Assembly (NCBI RefSeq): GCF_029626225.1
Contig: NZ_JARUBP010000001.1
Coordinates: 4,278,001 to 4,342,000 of the forward strand
DNA: 64,000 bases
Reading direction: 5' to 3'
From: Asanoa sp. WMMD1127
Lineage (GTDB): Bacteria > Actinomycetota > Actinomycetes > Mycobacteriales > Micromonosporaceae
The notes under the pieces are model-generated. The model worked only from the letters and a program-made list of their open reading frames with translations, was not told the origin of the DNA and did not search any database. Positions 17,525 through 25,985 of the stretch are shown piece by piece; within the stretch, counting starts at the first letter, position 1, and each line of letters opens with the position of its first letter. Both the position numbers and the translations under genes were made by a program.

Positions 17525-18174
17525 CGCGCCGCCGCGCGCCGGTGCCAGCGGCTCGACACCCAACCGAAGACGATCATGCCGCCGCCGGCCGCGACGCACA
17601 TGAACAGCGACTGCCAGCCGGGGCCGGCCAGCACGCCGGCGACGTTGACGGCCGAGATCCAGGCGCCGAGCAGGAAGAGCTGGCGGTGGAGCCAGACCGC
17701 GCCGCCGGCCATGTGCAGGGCGCCGGTCAGGCCCGCCATCACGGCCGACCAGACCATCGTCCGCAGGTCTTCCGGGATCGCGTCGGTGACCCGCACGAGG
17801 ATCACCGACATGGTGGTGAACGCGATGCCCCAGGCCCAGCCGTAGTAGGCGCCGCGCCGGGCCGACTCGCCGACGAGCTGGCCGTAGGCCCGCGCGCCGG
17901 TCAGGCCGGAGATCACGCCGGCGCCGATCAGCAGCACGTTGAGCGCCACCACCGGCACCCACTGGGGCATGTCGACGAAGACCCGGCCGTCGGGGCCGTA
18001 GCGCAGGAAGAGCAGACCGAAGCCGATCAGCCAGGCGAACCCCCAGGGCCAGAACCACCAGCGGTCGTCGACGTAGATCTTGCGGAGCGTGGCGGCGCGC
18101 TCCGCCTCGATCATCCGGAGTGCCTCGGCCGGATCGCCGGGCGGCTGGTCGTTGTCGGTAAAGCTCTCGGTCAC
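17521..18174 (-). CDS. Polytopic membrane protein, first gene of the ABC operon
   Basis: A 217-aa protein of unknown function with a short hydrophilic N-terminus rich in acidic residues (PAEALRMIEAERAATLRKIY) and about six hydrophobic segments, including WWFWPWGFAWLIGFGLLFL and VVALNVLLIGAGVISGLTGA. The domain is common next to PadR/ArsR-like regulators and ABC-2 exporters in actinobacteria. The GTG at 18174 is chosen because a TAAAGT box lies 7 nt upstream on the minus strand, suggesting a leaderless transcript; an ATG seven codons further upstream would lie across that promoter. Confidence 0.72.
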   Translation of the reverse strand: MTESFTDNDQPPGDPAEALRMIEAERAATLRKIYVDDRWWFWPWGFAWLIGFGLLFLRYGPDGRVFVDMPQWVPVVALNVLLIGAGVISGLTGARAYGQLVGESARRGAYYGWAWGIAFTTMSVILVRVTDAIPEDLRTMVWSAVMAGLTGALHMAGGAVWLHRQLFLLGAWISAVNVAGVLAGPGWQSLFMCVAAGGGMIVFGWVSSRWHRRAAAR

Positions 18175-18188
18175 GTAAAGAACTTTAC
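18175..18188. promoter_or_regulatory. Candidate operator shared by the ABC operon and the YciI-like gene
   Basis: GTAAAGAACTTTAC has 6-nt arms around a 2-nt centre. It abuts the GTG start of the minus-strand operon and overlaps the -35 region of the plus-strand YciI-like gene, whose TAGGCT -10-like box is at 18209-18214. It is the best candidate target for the small regulator at 17207-17524. Confidence 0.5.
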
Positions 18189-18221
18189 GATACAAAGTCG
18201 AGGAGCGCTAGGCTGCGGCGC

Positions 18222-18569
18222 ATGCGCTTCGATGCCCACACGCTGGTGGTGCTGGTCCGTCCCCCGGACGCGCCCGAACTGTCCGAAGACGCGGCCGCGG
18301 CGGTCCAGGACGCCCACCTCGCCTACCAGGCCGATCTCGCCGACCGCGGGCTGCTCGTCGTCGCGGGACCGCTGACCGACCAGACCGACGAGCGGCTGCG
18401 CGGAATCTGCGTGCTGGCCACCGATCTCGCCACCGCCCGCGCGCTCTACGGGCAGGACCCGGCGGTCCAGGCCGGCCGCCTCGCCGTCGAGGCCATGACG
18501 TGGCTGGTGCCGGCCGGTGGGGCGGCGTTCACCGCCGTGCGCCTGCCCCGCTCGACGGCGGAGGTGTAG
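18222..18569 (+). CDS. YciI-like protein
   Basis: A 115-aa protein of the YCII family, a ferredoxin-like dimeric fold related to muconolactone isomerase. The conserved histidine region DAHLAYQADLADRGLLVVAG (about 32-51) is present, with the strand PLTDQTDERLRGICVL after it. Enzymatic activity is unknown for most relatives. The ATG lies 7 nt after a TAGGCT box, suggesting leaderless translation. It ends directly against the GTG start of the phosphatase gene, so the pair is probably co-transcribed. Confidence 0.8.
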   Translation: MRFDAHTLVVLVRPPDAPELSEDAAAAVQDAHLAYQADLADRGLLVVAGPLTDQTDERLRGICVLATDLATARALYGQDPAVQAGRLAVEAMTWLVPAGGAAFTAVRLPRSTAEV

Positions 18570-19274
18570 GTGTTCCCGAACCTGCCGAATTTCCGCGACC
18601 TGGCGGGACTGCCGGCCGGCGACGGCGTGATCGGCCCACGGCGGCTCTACCGCAGCGACGCGGTCTCCCACCTGACGTCGGCCGAGGCCGCCCGGCTGAC
18701 GGGCGACTACGGGCTGGCGACCGTTGTCGACCTGCGGGACGACAGCGAGGTGGCCCGGCACGGGCGCGGGCCGCTCGCGTCGGCGCCGCTGCGCTACGTC
18801 CCGGTGCCGCTCGGCGACATCACCGACATCTCCGATCGGGCGGCGTTCTACGTGGGCGTCCTCGCGCAGCGGGGAGAGGTGGTCGCGGCGGCCCTGCGTA
18901 CGCTGGCCGATCCGGACGCCCTGCCCGCCCTCGTGCACTGCGCCGCCGGTTGCGACCGCACCGGCGTGTTCGTCGCGATCCTGCTCGACCTCGTGGGGGT
19001 GCCGCACGAGGTGATCTGCGCCGACTACGCCCGGACGGCCGACGCGGTCGACGCCATCAACGAGCGGCTGCGGCGCGACGCGCTCGCGATGGGCGAGCCC
19101 TGGCCGCCGGACTGGCCCGACGGGCTCAACTGGCACCCGGCGGCGCCGATGATGGCGACCGCGCTGGAGCGGATCCGCGAGCGCTGGGGCGACGGGCGTG
19201 GCTGGGCCCGGGCGCACGGCCTGACCGACGCGGACATCGCCGCCCTGCGGGGTGCTCTGGTGATCGCCGGGTGA
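18570..19274 (+). CDS. Tyrosine/dual-specificity-type protein phosphatase
   Basis: A 234-aa phosphatase of the group often called tyrosine-protein phosphatase or IphP-like. The signature HCAAGCDRTG (123-132) provides the nucleophile Cys124 and Arg130. NFRDLAGLPA near the N-terminus and RSDAVSHLT are the typical leading motifs. No signal peptide is seen, so it is cytoplasmic. Substrates may be phosphotyrosine or phosphoinositides, as in relatives; not determinable here. It begins immediately after the YciI-like gene with a GTG start. Confidence 0.88.
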   Translation: MFPNLPNFRDLAGLPAGDGVIGPRRLYRSDAVSHLTSAEAARLTGDYGLATVVDLRDDSEVARHGRGPLASAPLRYVPVPLGDITDISDRAAFYVGVLAQRGEVVAAALRTLADPDALPALVHCAAGCDRTGVFVAILLDLVGVPHEVICADYARTADAVDAINERLRRDALAMGEPWPPDWPDGLNWHPAAPMMATALERIRERWGDGRGWARAHGLTDADIAALRGALVIAG

Positions 19275-19373
19275 AACCTCGCGAAGGCTCGTTCCGCCCG
19301 GCTCGACAGGCGTCCGCCGGTAGCGTCGGAAGCTGCCGACGGTGCAGTTCCGGGGCTGCGAAGGAGTGCCGCC

Positions 19374-20399
19374 ATGTCCCACCATCTCCCGACGCCACAG
19401 GCGCCACAGCGCGGTCAGCTGTTCATCGACGACCTCTACGTCTTCGGTGGCGAGCGGTGCACGGTGCTCATGATGGACGTCAACTCGAACGTGACCGGCG
19501 CCGAGGTGATGCCGGGCTTTCATCCCGAGGCGCGCTACGAGTTCCGCGTCCACTTCGACGGCGCCGAGCACGAGGACCTGACCTACCGGGTGACGTTCGA
19601 GCCGCGCGGCGACGACGGGCAGCAGGCGTACGAGGTGCGCGAGCTGACCGGCAACGAGGCCAACGGTGACAACGGCAGCGGCCGCGTGGTCGTATCCGGC
19701 CGCACCGGCGCCGAGGCGGCCGGCGAGAACGTGCGGGCGTGGGCCGGGCGGATCAACGACCCGTTCTACATCGACCTCGACGAGCTGTTCGTGATCAACG
19801 CCGCGGTGCGCGACGGCGCCAAGATGGACCTGACCGAGTGGCGGGCGGGCCGGCCCAAGAACAGCTTCGCGGGCACCCAGGTCTACACGATCCTGCTCGA
19901 GGTGTCGTACGACCATCCGCGGTTGCGGCCCGGCGCCGAGATCGGCGTCTGGTGCGCCACGAAGCTGTCCGACGACGAGGGCTGGCACCAGATCAACCGG
20001 TTCGGGCTGCCGATGATGTGGCCGATCTTCTGGCCCGACGACCTCGACTTCAGCAACCCCGCGAACGGGCGGCACCCGTCGCAGGACTTCAACGAGGACG
20101 GCAAGTACATCGCGGAGAAGATCGCCGCCTTCGTCGCCGCCAACAACGGGAACTCGGCCGACCCGGACGGCTACGGGCAGCTCGTCGCGCGCCGGATCTT
20201 CCCCGAGGTGCTGCCCTACACGGTGGGCACGCCGGCGAGCTACGGCTTCACGGGGATCAACGGGCGGACGCTGGCCGACAACGCGCCCGAGGTGATGTTC
20301 TCGATGATGCTCGACGCCGCGACGAGCTCGGGCCTCGACCCGTCGGTGGCGGCGGACAACCGGCAGGAGTCGTTCCCGTGGGTGGTGCCGGCGGGCTGA
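19374..20399 (+). CDS. DUF4331-family protein
   Basis: A 341-aa protein matching the DUF4331 pattern: FIDDLYVFGGERCTVLMMDV (about 17-36) and a C-terminal part containing DPDGYGQLVARRIFPEVLPY. Function of the family is unknown. No signal peptide is visible, although other DUF4331 proteins are often secreted. A clear ribosome binding site (GAAGGAG) precedes the ATG. It is followed by a DUF427 gene 18 nt downstream on the same strand, which suggests an operon. Confidence 0.8.
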   Translation: MSHHLPTPQAPQRGQLFIDDLYVFGGERCTVLMMDVNSNVTGAEVMPGFHPEARYEFRVHFDGAEHEDLTYRVTFEPRGDDGQQAYEVRELTGNEANGDNGSGRVVVSGRTGAEAAGENVRAWAGRINDPFYIDLDELFVINAAVRDGAKMDLTEWRAGRPKNSFAGTQVYTILLEVSYDHPRLRPGAEIGVWCATKLSDDEGWHQINRFGLPMMWPIFWPDDLDFSNPANGRHPSQDFNEDGKYIAEKIAAFVAANNGNSADPDGYGQLVARRIFPEVLPYTVGTPASYGFTGINGRTLADNAPEVMFSMMLDAATSSGLDPSVAADNRQESFPWVVPAG

Positions 20400-20417
20400 C
20401 TGCGCCAAGGTGGTGAC

Positions 20418-21239
20418 ATGAGTACGCGGATGCGCGACGCGATGGGCCAGCGGTTCAAGGAGCTGCGGCACGAACCGACGGAGAAACGGGTCCGGGCCGT
20501 GCTCGGCGACGAGACCATTGTGGACACCACCGACGCGGTGCTGGTGTGGGAGCCGCGACGGATCACGCCCACCTACGCGGTGCCCGCGGCCGACCTGCGC
20601 GCGTCGGTCACGCCGGCCGGGCCGGTGACGCCGGGCGGGCCGGGCCTGCTGCACCCCGGCATCCCGTTCTCGGTGCACTCCACGCCCGGCGCGGCCGTGT
20701 CGATCTCGGCCGGCGGGGTCGAGCGCCCGGAGGCGGGCTTCCGGCCGGACGACCCCGACCTGCGCGACTACGTGGTGCTCGACTTCGACGCCATGGACCA
20801 GTGGCTCGAGGAGGACGAGGAGCTGCACGGGCACCCGCGCGACCCCTACCACCGGGTCGACGCTCGGGCGAGCTCGCGGCACGTGCGGATCGAGGACGGC
20901 GGCGTGCTGCTCGCCGAGACCACCCGGCCGGTGCTCGTGTTCGAGACCAACCTGCCGGTCCGCTTCTATCTGCCGCGCGAGGACGTGGTGGCCGACCTGA
21001 CGCCGAGCGACCAGCTCACCTACTGCCCCTACAAGGGCCAGGCGTCCTACTGGTCGACCGCGTCCCGGCCCAACGTCGTCTGGTCCTACCAGCAGCCGTT
21101 GCCCGATGCCAGGCCGATCGCCGGCCTGGTCGCGTTCTGGGACGATGTCCTCGACGTCTCGGTCGACGGCAAGCTGCGCGAGCGTCCGGGCGGCGCGATC
21201 GTGCGGTCGATGCGCGAGGAGTTCGGGGTCGAGTCCTAA
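20418..21239 (+). CDS. DUF427-domain protein
   Basis: A 273-aa protein with two DUF427-like beta-rich modules. The first is near residues 20-60 (VRAVLGDETIVDTTDAVLVW) and the stronger second near 160-260 contains RFYLPREDVVADLT, YCPYKGQASYWST and GLVAFWDDVLDV. The family is widespread in actinobacteria, with no firmly established enzymatic role. It follows the DUF4331 gene with AAGGTGG as its ribosome binding site, and its stop overlaps that of the convergent DUF1059 gene by 3 nt. Confidence 0.85.
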   Translation: MSTRMRDAMGQRFKELRHEPTEKRVRAVLGDETIVDTTDAVLVWEPRRITPTYAVPAADLRASVTPAGPVTPGGPGLLHPGIPFSVHSTPGAAVSISAGGVERPEAGFRPDDPDLRDYVVLDFDAMDQWLEEDEELHGHPRDPYHRVDARASSRHVRIEDGGVLLAETTRPVLVFETNLPVRFYLPREDVVADLTPSDQLTYCPYKGQASYWSTASRPNVVWSYQQPLPDARPIAGLVAFWDDVLDVSVDGKLRERPGGAIVRSMREEFGVES

Positions 21240-21397
21240 GGCACCAGTTCGATCCAGCCCCGGATGTCGTCGGCGGTCTCGGTCTCGGCGAGATCCGGGT
21301 GTTCCGTGGCGACGTGTCGCAGGACGAGCTCGATGACGGCTTCGTCGGTGTCGCCGCGGGCGACGAAGCCACACTCGCATCGGACCTGCCGTGTCAT
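21236..21397 (-). CDS. Small DUF1059-family protein
   Basis: A 53-aa protein beginning MTRQVRCECGFVARGDTDEA, which is the DUF1059 pattern, with the two cysteines of CECG and a later HVATEHPDL. Function unknown; cysteine and histidine placement would suit a small metal site. The ATG at 21397 is chosen because GGAAG lies 10 nt upstream; an ATG three codons earlier (21406) has almost no space to that site. Longer upstream frames run antisense to the SARP gene and are not supported. It overlaps the DUF427 gene tail to tail. Confidence 0.75.
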   Translation of the reverse strand: MTRQVRCECGFVARGDTDEAVIELVLRHVATEHPDLAETETADDIRGWIELVP

Positions 21398-21431
21398 CAG
21401 GTCCATTCTTCCGCGACGCGGGAGGTGTCGC

Positions 21432-22175
21432 ATGCACCCGGCGACGCGGGTCCAACTGTGCGGCCCGCTGCTGGTCGAGCTGACCGGGCGGCCGGTGACG
21501 CTGCCGGGCCGCCAGGGCCGGCTCCTCTTCGCGTACCTGGTGCTCCACCGCCCCCGGCCGGTCCCGCGCGAGCAACTGGCCGCGGCGCTGTGGGGTGACG
21601 CCCCGCCGCCGGCCGCCGGGTCCGCGCTCAACGCCCTGATCTCCCGCGTACGCGCGGCGACCGGCCCGTCCGTCCTGCGGGGCCGCTCGGAGCTGGCCGT
21701 CGACCTGCCGCCCGCCGCCGTCGTCGACGTGGAGACGGCCGTGGCCGCGGTGCACCGGGCCGAGTCCGCGGTCGCCGTGGGGGAGTGGCGAAGGGCCTGG
21801 TCGGCGGCGCTGACCGGCCGGTTCGTGGCCGCCCGCCCGTTCCTGCCGGAGGCGACGCTCCCGTGGGCGGAGGCGCGCCGGGCCGAGCTGGGCGAGGTCT
21901 ACGCCCGTGCGCTCGAGTGCTACGCCACGGCCTGCCTGGGCATCGGCGGCGCCGAGCTGCCGGGCGCCGAACGCGCGGCCCGCGACCTGGTGGCGGCGGC
22001 GCCGCTGCGCGAGACGGGACATCTGTTGCTGATGCGGTCCCTGGCCGCACGGGGCAACGTGGCCGAGGCGCTCGCCGCGTACGAACGGCTTCGGGTGCGG
22101 CTCCGCGACGAGCTGGGCGTCGACCCGTGCGCCGCGGTCCGCGACGCCCACGCCGCGCTGCTGCGGCTGGGCTGA
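21432..22175 (+). CDS. SARP-type regulator (winged helix plus BTAD domain)
   Basis: A 247-aa regulator of the AfsR/DnrI/RedD type. The N-terminal OmpR-like winged helix (about 5-95, with RQGRLLFAYLVLHRPRPV and ALNALISRVRAATG) is followed by a bacterial transcriptional activation domain (about 100-245, with AYERLRVRLRDELGVDP near the end). There is no ATPase or TPR extension, so it is the small SARP form. Such proteins often activate secondary metabolite genes by binding direct repeats, but no biosynthetic cluster lies in this window. GGAGG 6 nt before the ATG fixes the start. Confidence 0.85.
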   Translation: MHPATRVQLCGPLLVELTGRPVTLPGRQGRLLFAYLVLHRPRPVPREQLAAALWGDAPPPAAGSALNALISRVRAATGPSVLRGRSELAVDLPPAAVVDVETAVAAVHRAESAVAVGEWRRAWSAALTGRFVAARPFLPEATLPWAEARRAELGEVYARALECYATACLGIGGAELPGAERAARDLVAAAPLRETGHLLLMRSLAARGNVAEALAAYERLRVRLRDELGVDPCAAVRDAHAALLRLG

Positions 22176-22224
22176 CGACGAGCAGGCTTGCGCGGCCGCG
22201 ACCGTGGTGCGCCATGATGGCGCG

Positions 22225-23430
22225 ATGGAGCTGCTGCCGTGCGGCCACGCCGCCCTGGTCGGGCCGCGGCGGGTGAGCCGGCACCTGTTGGCGCCCGACG
22301 CGGAGCTGGGGTATTTCCGGTTGTTCACGGGGCATGGCACCGACTACGAGGTCGTGTGCACCGCGTGCGCGGAGTCCACACCGGACCTGATGGTGGCCTG
22401 CGAAGGCTGTGTGGAGCGTTCGGCGGAGGACAACTTCTGCGAGGGCTACCGCGGAACGCCCGCGATCCTTTCCCGGCCGGGCGCGATCGGGGTTCGGTTG
22501 GAGCGGCGGAAGCTGCCTGTCGCGCCGCTGGACATCGCGCCGGTCCCCGATGGGTGGCTGCTGCTGACCGAGGCCGGCGTTCTCGGGCGGCCCGGCTTCA
22601 TCCCCATCGACCTGCCGGCGGTGCCCGCGAAGGGCCATTTCCGCGAGTTGCCGCCCCGCCTGCGCCTGCACGCGTCACCGTCCGGCCGATTCTGCGCCGT
22701 GGTCGTCGACTTCGGCCGGCACGGTGTCGTGGTCGACCTCGCCGACGGGCGGGTCGTGGCGTCGCTGGACCGGGGTTCCTACCACCCCGGCACGCAACGG
22801 TTCCCGTTCGCGTTCCTCGCGCTGCCGGGCGGCGAGGAGGCGTATGTCCACGGAACCTCATGGAACGTGCTTGCCATCGCCGACGCCGCGACCGGCCGGC
22901 GGCTCCACGCTGACGACGGTCGGTCGATGGACTACTTCCACGGGGAGCTGTCGGTCTCGCCGGACGGGCGCTGGATCGCCGACGACGGTTGGGTCTGGAG
23001 CCCCGTCGGGATGCCGCTGGTCTGGTCGGTCGCGTCGTGGCTGGCCAACCCGGACGAGCCGGCCGACGGCCGCAGCCGGCAGCGCCTCGGGCAGCGTCCG
23101 GACTGGAACGAACCGATCGTCTGGTGCGGCGACCGCCTGGTCCTGCGCGGGCTCGGCACCGATGCCGACCCAGGCCTCATCCCGGGCGCGACGGTCTGTG
23201 ACCCGACCGGGTCGACGCCCCTGGTCGAGTTCGCGGGACCGGTGGGGCGCCTGCTGTCGGTCGGTGAACGGCTCTTCGCGAGTGCGGAGGACGGGTTGAC
23301 CGAGTGGGACCCGACCACCGGTGAACGGATCGGGCACGTGCCGGGCTTTCAGCCGGTCACGGGCCACCCCGTGACCGGCGAGTTGCTGGCGCTCGACGGT
23401 GCCGCCGCGGTCATCGGTGTGCTGGAGTGA
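22225..23430 (+). CDS. Unknown beta-propeller-like protein with paired CxxC motifs
   Basis: A 401-aa protein that I do not recognise. The N-terminal part carries LPCGH, CTAC (about 44-47) and CEGC (about 59-62), a spacing that could bind zinc. The remainder is beta-rich with repeated aspartate/glycine turns (PDGWLLLTEAGVL, SPDGRWIADDG, DPTTGERIG), as in beta-propeller proteins. No signal peptide or membrane segment is seen. ATG at 22225 is chosen over one 21 nt upstream because it lies closest to the conserved-looking CGH segment. Its 3' end overlaps the convergent acetyltransferase gene by 20 nt. Confidence 0.6.
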   Translation: MELLPCGHAALVGPRRVSRHLLAPDAELGYFRLFTGHGTDYEVVCTACAESTPDLMVACEGCVERSAEDNFCEGYRGTPAILSRPGAIGVRLERRKLPVAPLDIAPVPDGWLLLTEAGVLGRPGFIPIDLPAVPAKGHFRELPPRLRLHASPSGRFCAVVVDFGRHGVVVDLADGRVVASLDRGSYHPGTQRFPFAFLALPGGEEAYVHGTSWNVLAIADAATGRRLHADDGRSMDYFHGELSVSPDGRWIADDGWVWSPVGMPLVWSVASWLANPDEPADGRSRQRLGQRPDWNEPIVWCGDRLVLRGLGTDADPGLIPGATVCDPTGSTPLVEFAGPVGRLLSVGERLFASAEDGLTEWDPTTGERIGHVPGFQPVTGHPVTGELLALDGAAAVIGVLE

Positions 23431-24157
23431 CGTGCTGGACCCAGAGGTTCTCCTCGACGTAGACGCCCTTGTCCCGTCCGCGGTCGATGTGGACCAGGTT
23501 GAGGGCGTCCGGGACGACGTAGTCGCCGGTCACGGGGAACGGCATGGCGGCCCAGCTCTCCCATTCGGCGACCGTGCCCTCGATGACCATCGAGCGGGCC
23601 GCCGGGGCGAGGATGCGGGCGCCCATGCGTTGGTGTGTGCGGATCCACGGGTCGATCGAGAGGCCGTCGGCACGGGTCCATCCGGCGTACTCCGCCATCG
23701 ACGCCAGCGGGTAGCGGTGTTTCCAGGTCGGCCGCAGCGGCGCGATGACGTGGGTCAGGCCGTCCTCGCGGGCGCGGCCGGTCAACGCCGTCAGCACGGT
23801 GGTCGCCAGTCCGCGTCTGTCGTGTGTGGAGCTGACGGCCGCGGCCATGAAGCTGAGCGTCGTCGGCGCCGTGCCGGCCTCGTGTCCTTCGACCGCGCGG
23901 ACCATCGCGTCGTCGTACCCGGACGGCAGGTCATTGACGTCGCCGGTCCACGCGAGCGGGACGCCCCAGCCGCCCGCGACCACGGCGCCGTCGTCGTCGA
24001 GCACCATGATGTCGTAGCGGGCGAAGAACTCCTCGACCCGGCTCAGGTACTGCTTGGGTACGTCGTCGTGGAAGATGAACTCCGGCCAGCGCTCCCGGAA
24101 CACCTCGGCGGCATGCGCGTCGAGGTCCGGCCGGTCGGTGCGCGTCACGATCTCCAC
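23411..24157 (-). CDS. GNAT-like acetyltransferase (second of a tandem pair)
   Basis: A 248-aa protein with a GNAT-type fold. FMAAAVSSTHDRRGLATTVL (about 105-124) resembles motif A of the acetyl-CoA binding region, and a C-terminal part YVEENLWVQHV is typical of a larger GNAT-like group. The GTG start at 24157 lies 1 nt after the stop of the upstream acetyltransferase gene, so translation is coupled. The substrate is unknown. Confidence 0.72.
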   Translation of the reverse strand: MEIVTRTDRPDLDAHAAEVFRERWPEFIFHDDVPKQYLSRVEEFFARYDIMVLDDDGAVVAGGWGVPLAWTGDVNDLPSGYDDAMVRAVEGHEAGTAPTTLSFMAAAVSSTHDRRGLATTVLTALTGRAREDGLTHVIAPLRPTWKHRYPLASMAEYAGWTRADGLSIDPWIRTHQRMGARILAPAARSMVIEGTVAEWESWAAMPFPVTGDYVVPDALNLVHIDRGRDKGVYVEENLWVQHVTPAHR

Positions 24158-24158
24158 G

Positions 24159-24908
24159 TCAGGCCGCCGGCATCCGCAGGGTGAGCACGCGCGTGACCTC
24201 GGTGAAGCCGGCCCGGTCGTAGAGCCGGCGCGCCGGGTTGCCGTCGGCCACCGACAGGGCGAGCGCCGGGAGGCCGGCGGATCGTGTGCCGTGCAACGCG
24301 TGCAGCAGCAGGGCCTGACCGAGGCCGCGCCCCTGCCCACCCGGCCCGACGGCGATGTTGAGGATCCAGGCGCAGGGGTAGGCGGTCCACGGCACCGGCC
24401 CGGCGCAGAGCACGTGGCCCGCGCTGCGCCCGTCGGGGCCGACCAGCCGGGCGGACGCCGGCGCGAGCGGCGGGACGGGGTCGGCCGACTCGAACATCCC
24501 GCGTACGGTCGCGGTGTCGTTCTCGGTCCAACCGCCGTCGGGATGACCCGGCGCATAAGCCGCCGCGGTCGCCGCGGCCAGATCGTCGTCCCAGCCGGCC
24601 GCGGCGAAGGCCCAACCGTCCGGCAACGGCGCCGGCGCGGGCAGGTCGGCCAGGTCGTGCCGCAGCTCGGTGGCCGACCGCTCCAGCGGAACCCCGCCGG
24701 CCACCAGCGCGGCCGCCAGGTCGTCGTCGGGCGTCTCCAGCCGCAGCCCGGCCAGGTCGCGGCGCGCCTGCTCGGCCACCCGCGCGACCGGAACGCCCGG
24801 CTCGGGCCGGACACCGCCCGCCACGCGTTCGCCGTCGTCGTCGTGAAGCCACAACCGCGCCAGCGCGGTGCCGTCGTCGGCCTGGAGCAAGTCGTCGGTG
24901 AGGGGCAC
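24159..24908 (-). CDS. GNAT-family N-acetyltransferase (first of a tandem pair)
   Basis: A 249-aa protein. The C-terminal half is a canonical GNAT domain with ILNIAVGPGGQGRGLGQALL (about 180-199) and the late YDRAGFTEVTRVLTL strand. The N-terminal half (LARLWLHDDDGERVAGGVRP and following) looks like a degenerate second GNAT domain. The GTG at 24908 is chosen because the open frame beyond it (to 24986) has no conserved-looking sequence. The gene and its partner downstream form a two-gene unit. Confidence 0.75.
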   Translation of the reverse strand: MPLTDDLLQADDGTALARLWLHDDDGERVAGGVRPEPGVPVARVAEQARRDLAGLRLETPDDDLAAALVAGGVPLERSATELRHDLADLPAPAPLPDGWAFAAAGWDDDLAAATAAAYAPGHPDGGWTENDTATVRGMFESADPVPPLAPASARLVGPDGRSAGHVLCAGPVPWTAYPCAWILNIAVGPGGQGRGLGQALLLHALHGTRSAGLPALALSVADGNPARRLYDRAGFTEVTRVLTLRMPAA

Positions 24909-24981
24909 GGCGGAAACCCTAAGCGCCGGCTGATTCCGCCGCCAACGCAATCCGGCGCCGGCAGGTGCCGCCACGGGAGCG

Positions 24982-25019
24982 CACATGCTTCAGCATGTGG
25001 CTACATGCCAAACATGTCC
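24982..25019. repeat. Double CATG hairpin repeat, copy 1
   Basis: Two short hairpins in tandem: ACATGCTTCAGCATGT and ACATGCCAAACATGT, flanked by GGGAGCG on the left and CGCTCG on the right. A copy with the same plan and flanks lies at 47141-47184. The two align along their length with one 1-nt gap. Confidence 0.6.
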
Positions 25020-25777
25020 GCTCGAAAGGACACTCATCCAGCTCAGCGACACGCCGGATCACCGACACGCCGGCGGCACTGGAGAGTCAAGACCCGCGCC
25101 GCGCTCTCTGCCGATGCCGCGGCACAGCGCGGCTTCTATCGAGTCCTTTCGACCGGCGCCACGCCGGCTGGCGGGGCGCAAGCCAGTCGGACGCCGTGAG
25201 GTTGGCGTTCCGAAGAAATGGAATGCCTCCGCAAGGTGGGCCTGACTCCGTGGTCACGCCCTTGTTCGGCCGGCAGGCCGAACCACCGAGCAGCTGCTTC
25301 GATCGACTGGCCATGCCCTATGGCGCGGCCGTGGCGTTGGGATGCGCGAGCCGCGATCGTTTGATCCGGCCGTCCCTGGCCGATGGGCCGGCGTGGGTGA
25401 ACTCCGCGACCACGGTGGTCGGGCGGCGCCTGAACAGGCGAGCTTGCGCGTGCCAGCCCCGCGCGCCCTTTGTGACAACCCAGTGCGGGGCAATCGCTCA
25501 CCGGTCAATTGCCGCAGCAGGGTGACCAGGCAGCAATGACCCGGCGGGCTCGCACGGCAGCCTTCGCGCGGTCTGCTTGGCCCTGAGCGACGGGCCGGCG
25601 CCTGTCCAGGTGTGCGGAAAGCCGCTGACGTCCTTGGCCCGGTGGGTCGGGGATCAAGTGCGGGAACGCGGGTTGCCCAAACGGCGACAGACCCGATGGT
25701 CGGCGGCAGCTTTTCCGGCCGGCCGTCGCCCACCCCGGTCGGGCTTGACCGACGGTTTTGGGTGGGCGGTGGGTTCT

Positions 25778-25945
25778 GGTGAGGCGGCGACTACCCAGGT
25801 GGTGGATAGGCGGCGGCCTTGGCGCCGGCGGTTGCTTGGCTGTTGGTGTTGGCCGCCGGTTGGGGGCGGACGCCCTGGGGGCTGGTGAGGCGGTGTGACC
25901 AGGTGGTGGGGAGGGCGGCGGCTTTGCCGGCCGGCCGTTGTCTAC
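25778..25945. repeat. Two degenerate copies of the adjacent gene's 3' end
   Basis: Segments starting at about 25778 and 25884 resemble the sequence at 25981-26040, which is the real 3' end of the neighbouring gene. All share GAGGCGGC or TTAGGCGGC, then CCAGGTGG and GGCGGCGGC(T/C)T. The three copies are spaced about 100-106 bp apart. The two outer copies are not open as part of the gene and appear to be decayed duplications. Confidence 0.5.
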
Positions 25946-25985
25946 CCGGTCTTGGCTGACGCGGTGGGTGGGTGGCTGGGGTGCG

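Larger units (their letters stand above)
24909..25985. other. About 1.1 kb without a convincing gene
   Basis: Open frames exist on both strands, but none shows a recognisable domain, a ribosome binding site or the normal third-position GC bias. The stretch holds the double CATG hairpin (24982-25019), a hairpin TTCGGCC-N4-GGCCGAA (25265-25282), and from about 25778 two degenerate copies of the 3' end of the neighbouring gene. It may be decayed coding sequence. I see no mobile element remnant. Confidence 0.55.

Noticed and set aside
18171-22340. Minus-strand open frame of nearly 1400 codons
   Set aside because: It runs antisense through five recognisable plus-strand genes and contains no domain.
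24909-25560. Possible tRNA or small RNA gene in the gene-poor stretch
   Set aside because: No cloverleaf or CCA-type end could be found, and the only secondary structure is short hairpins.
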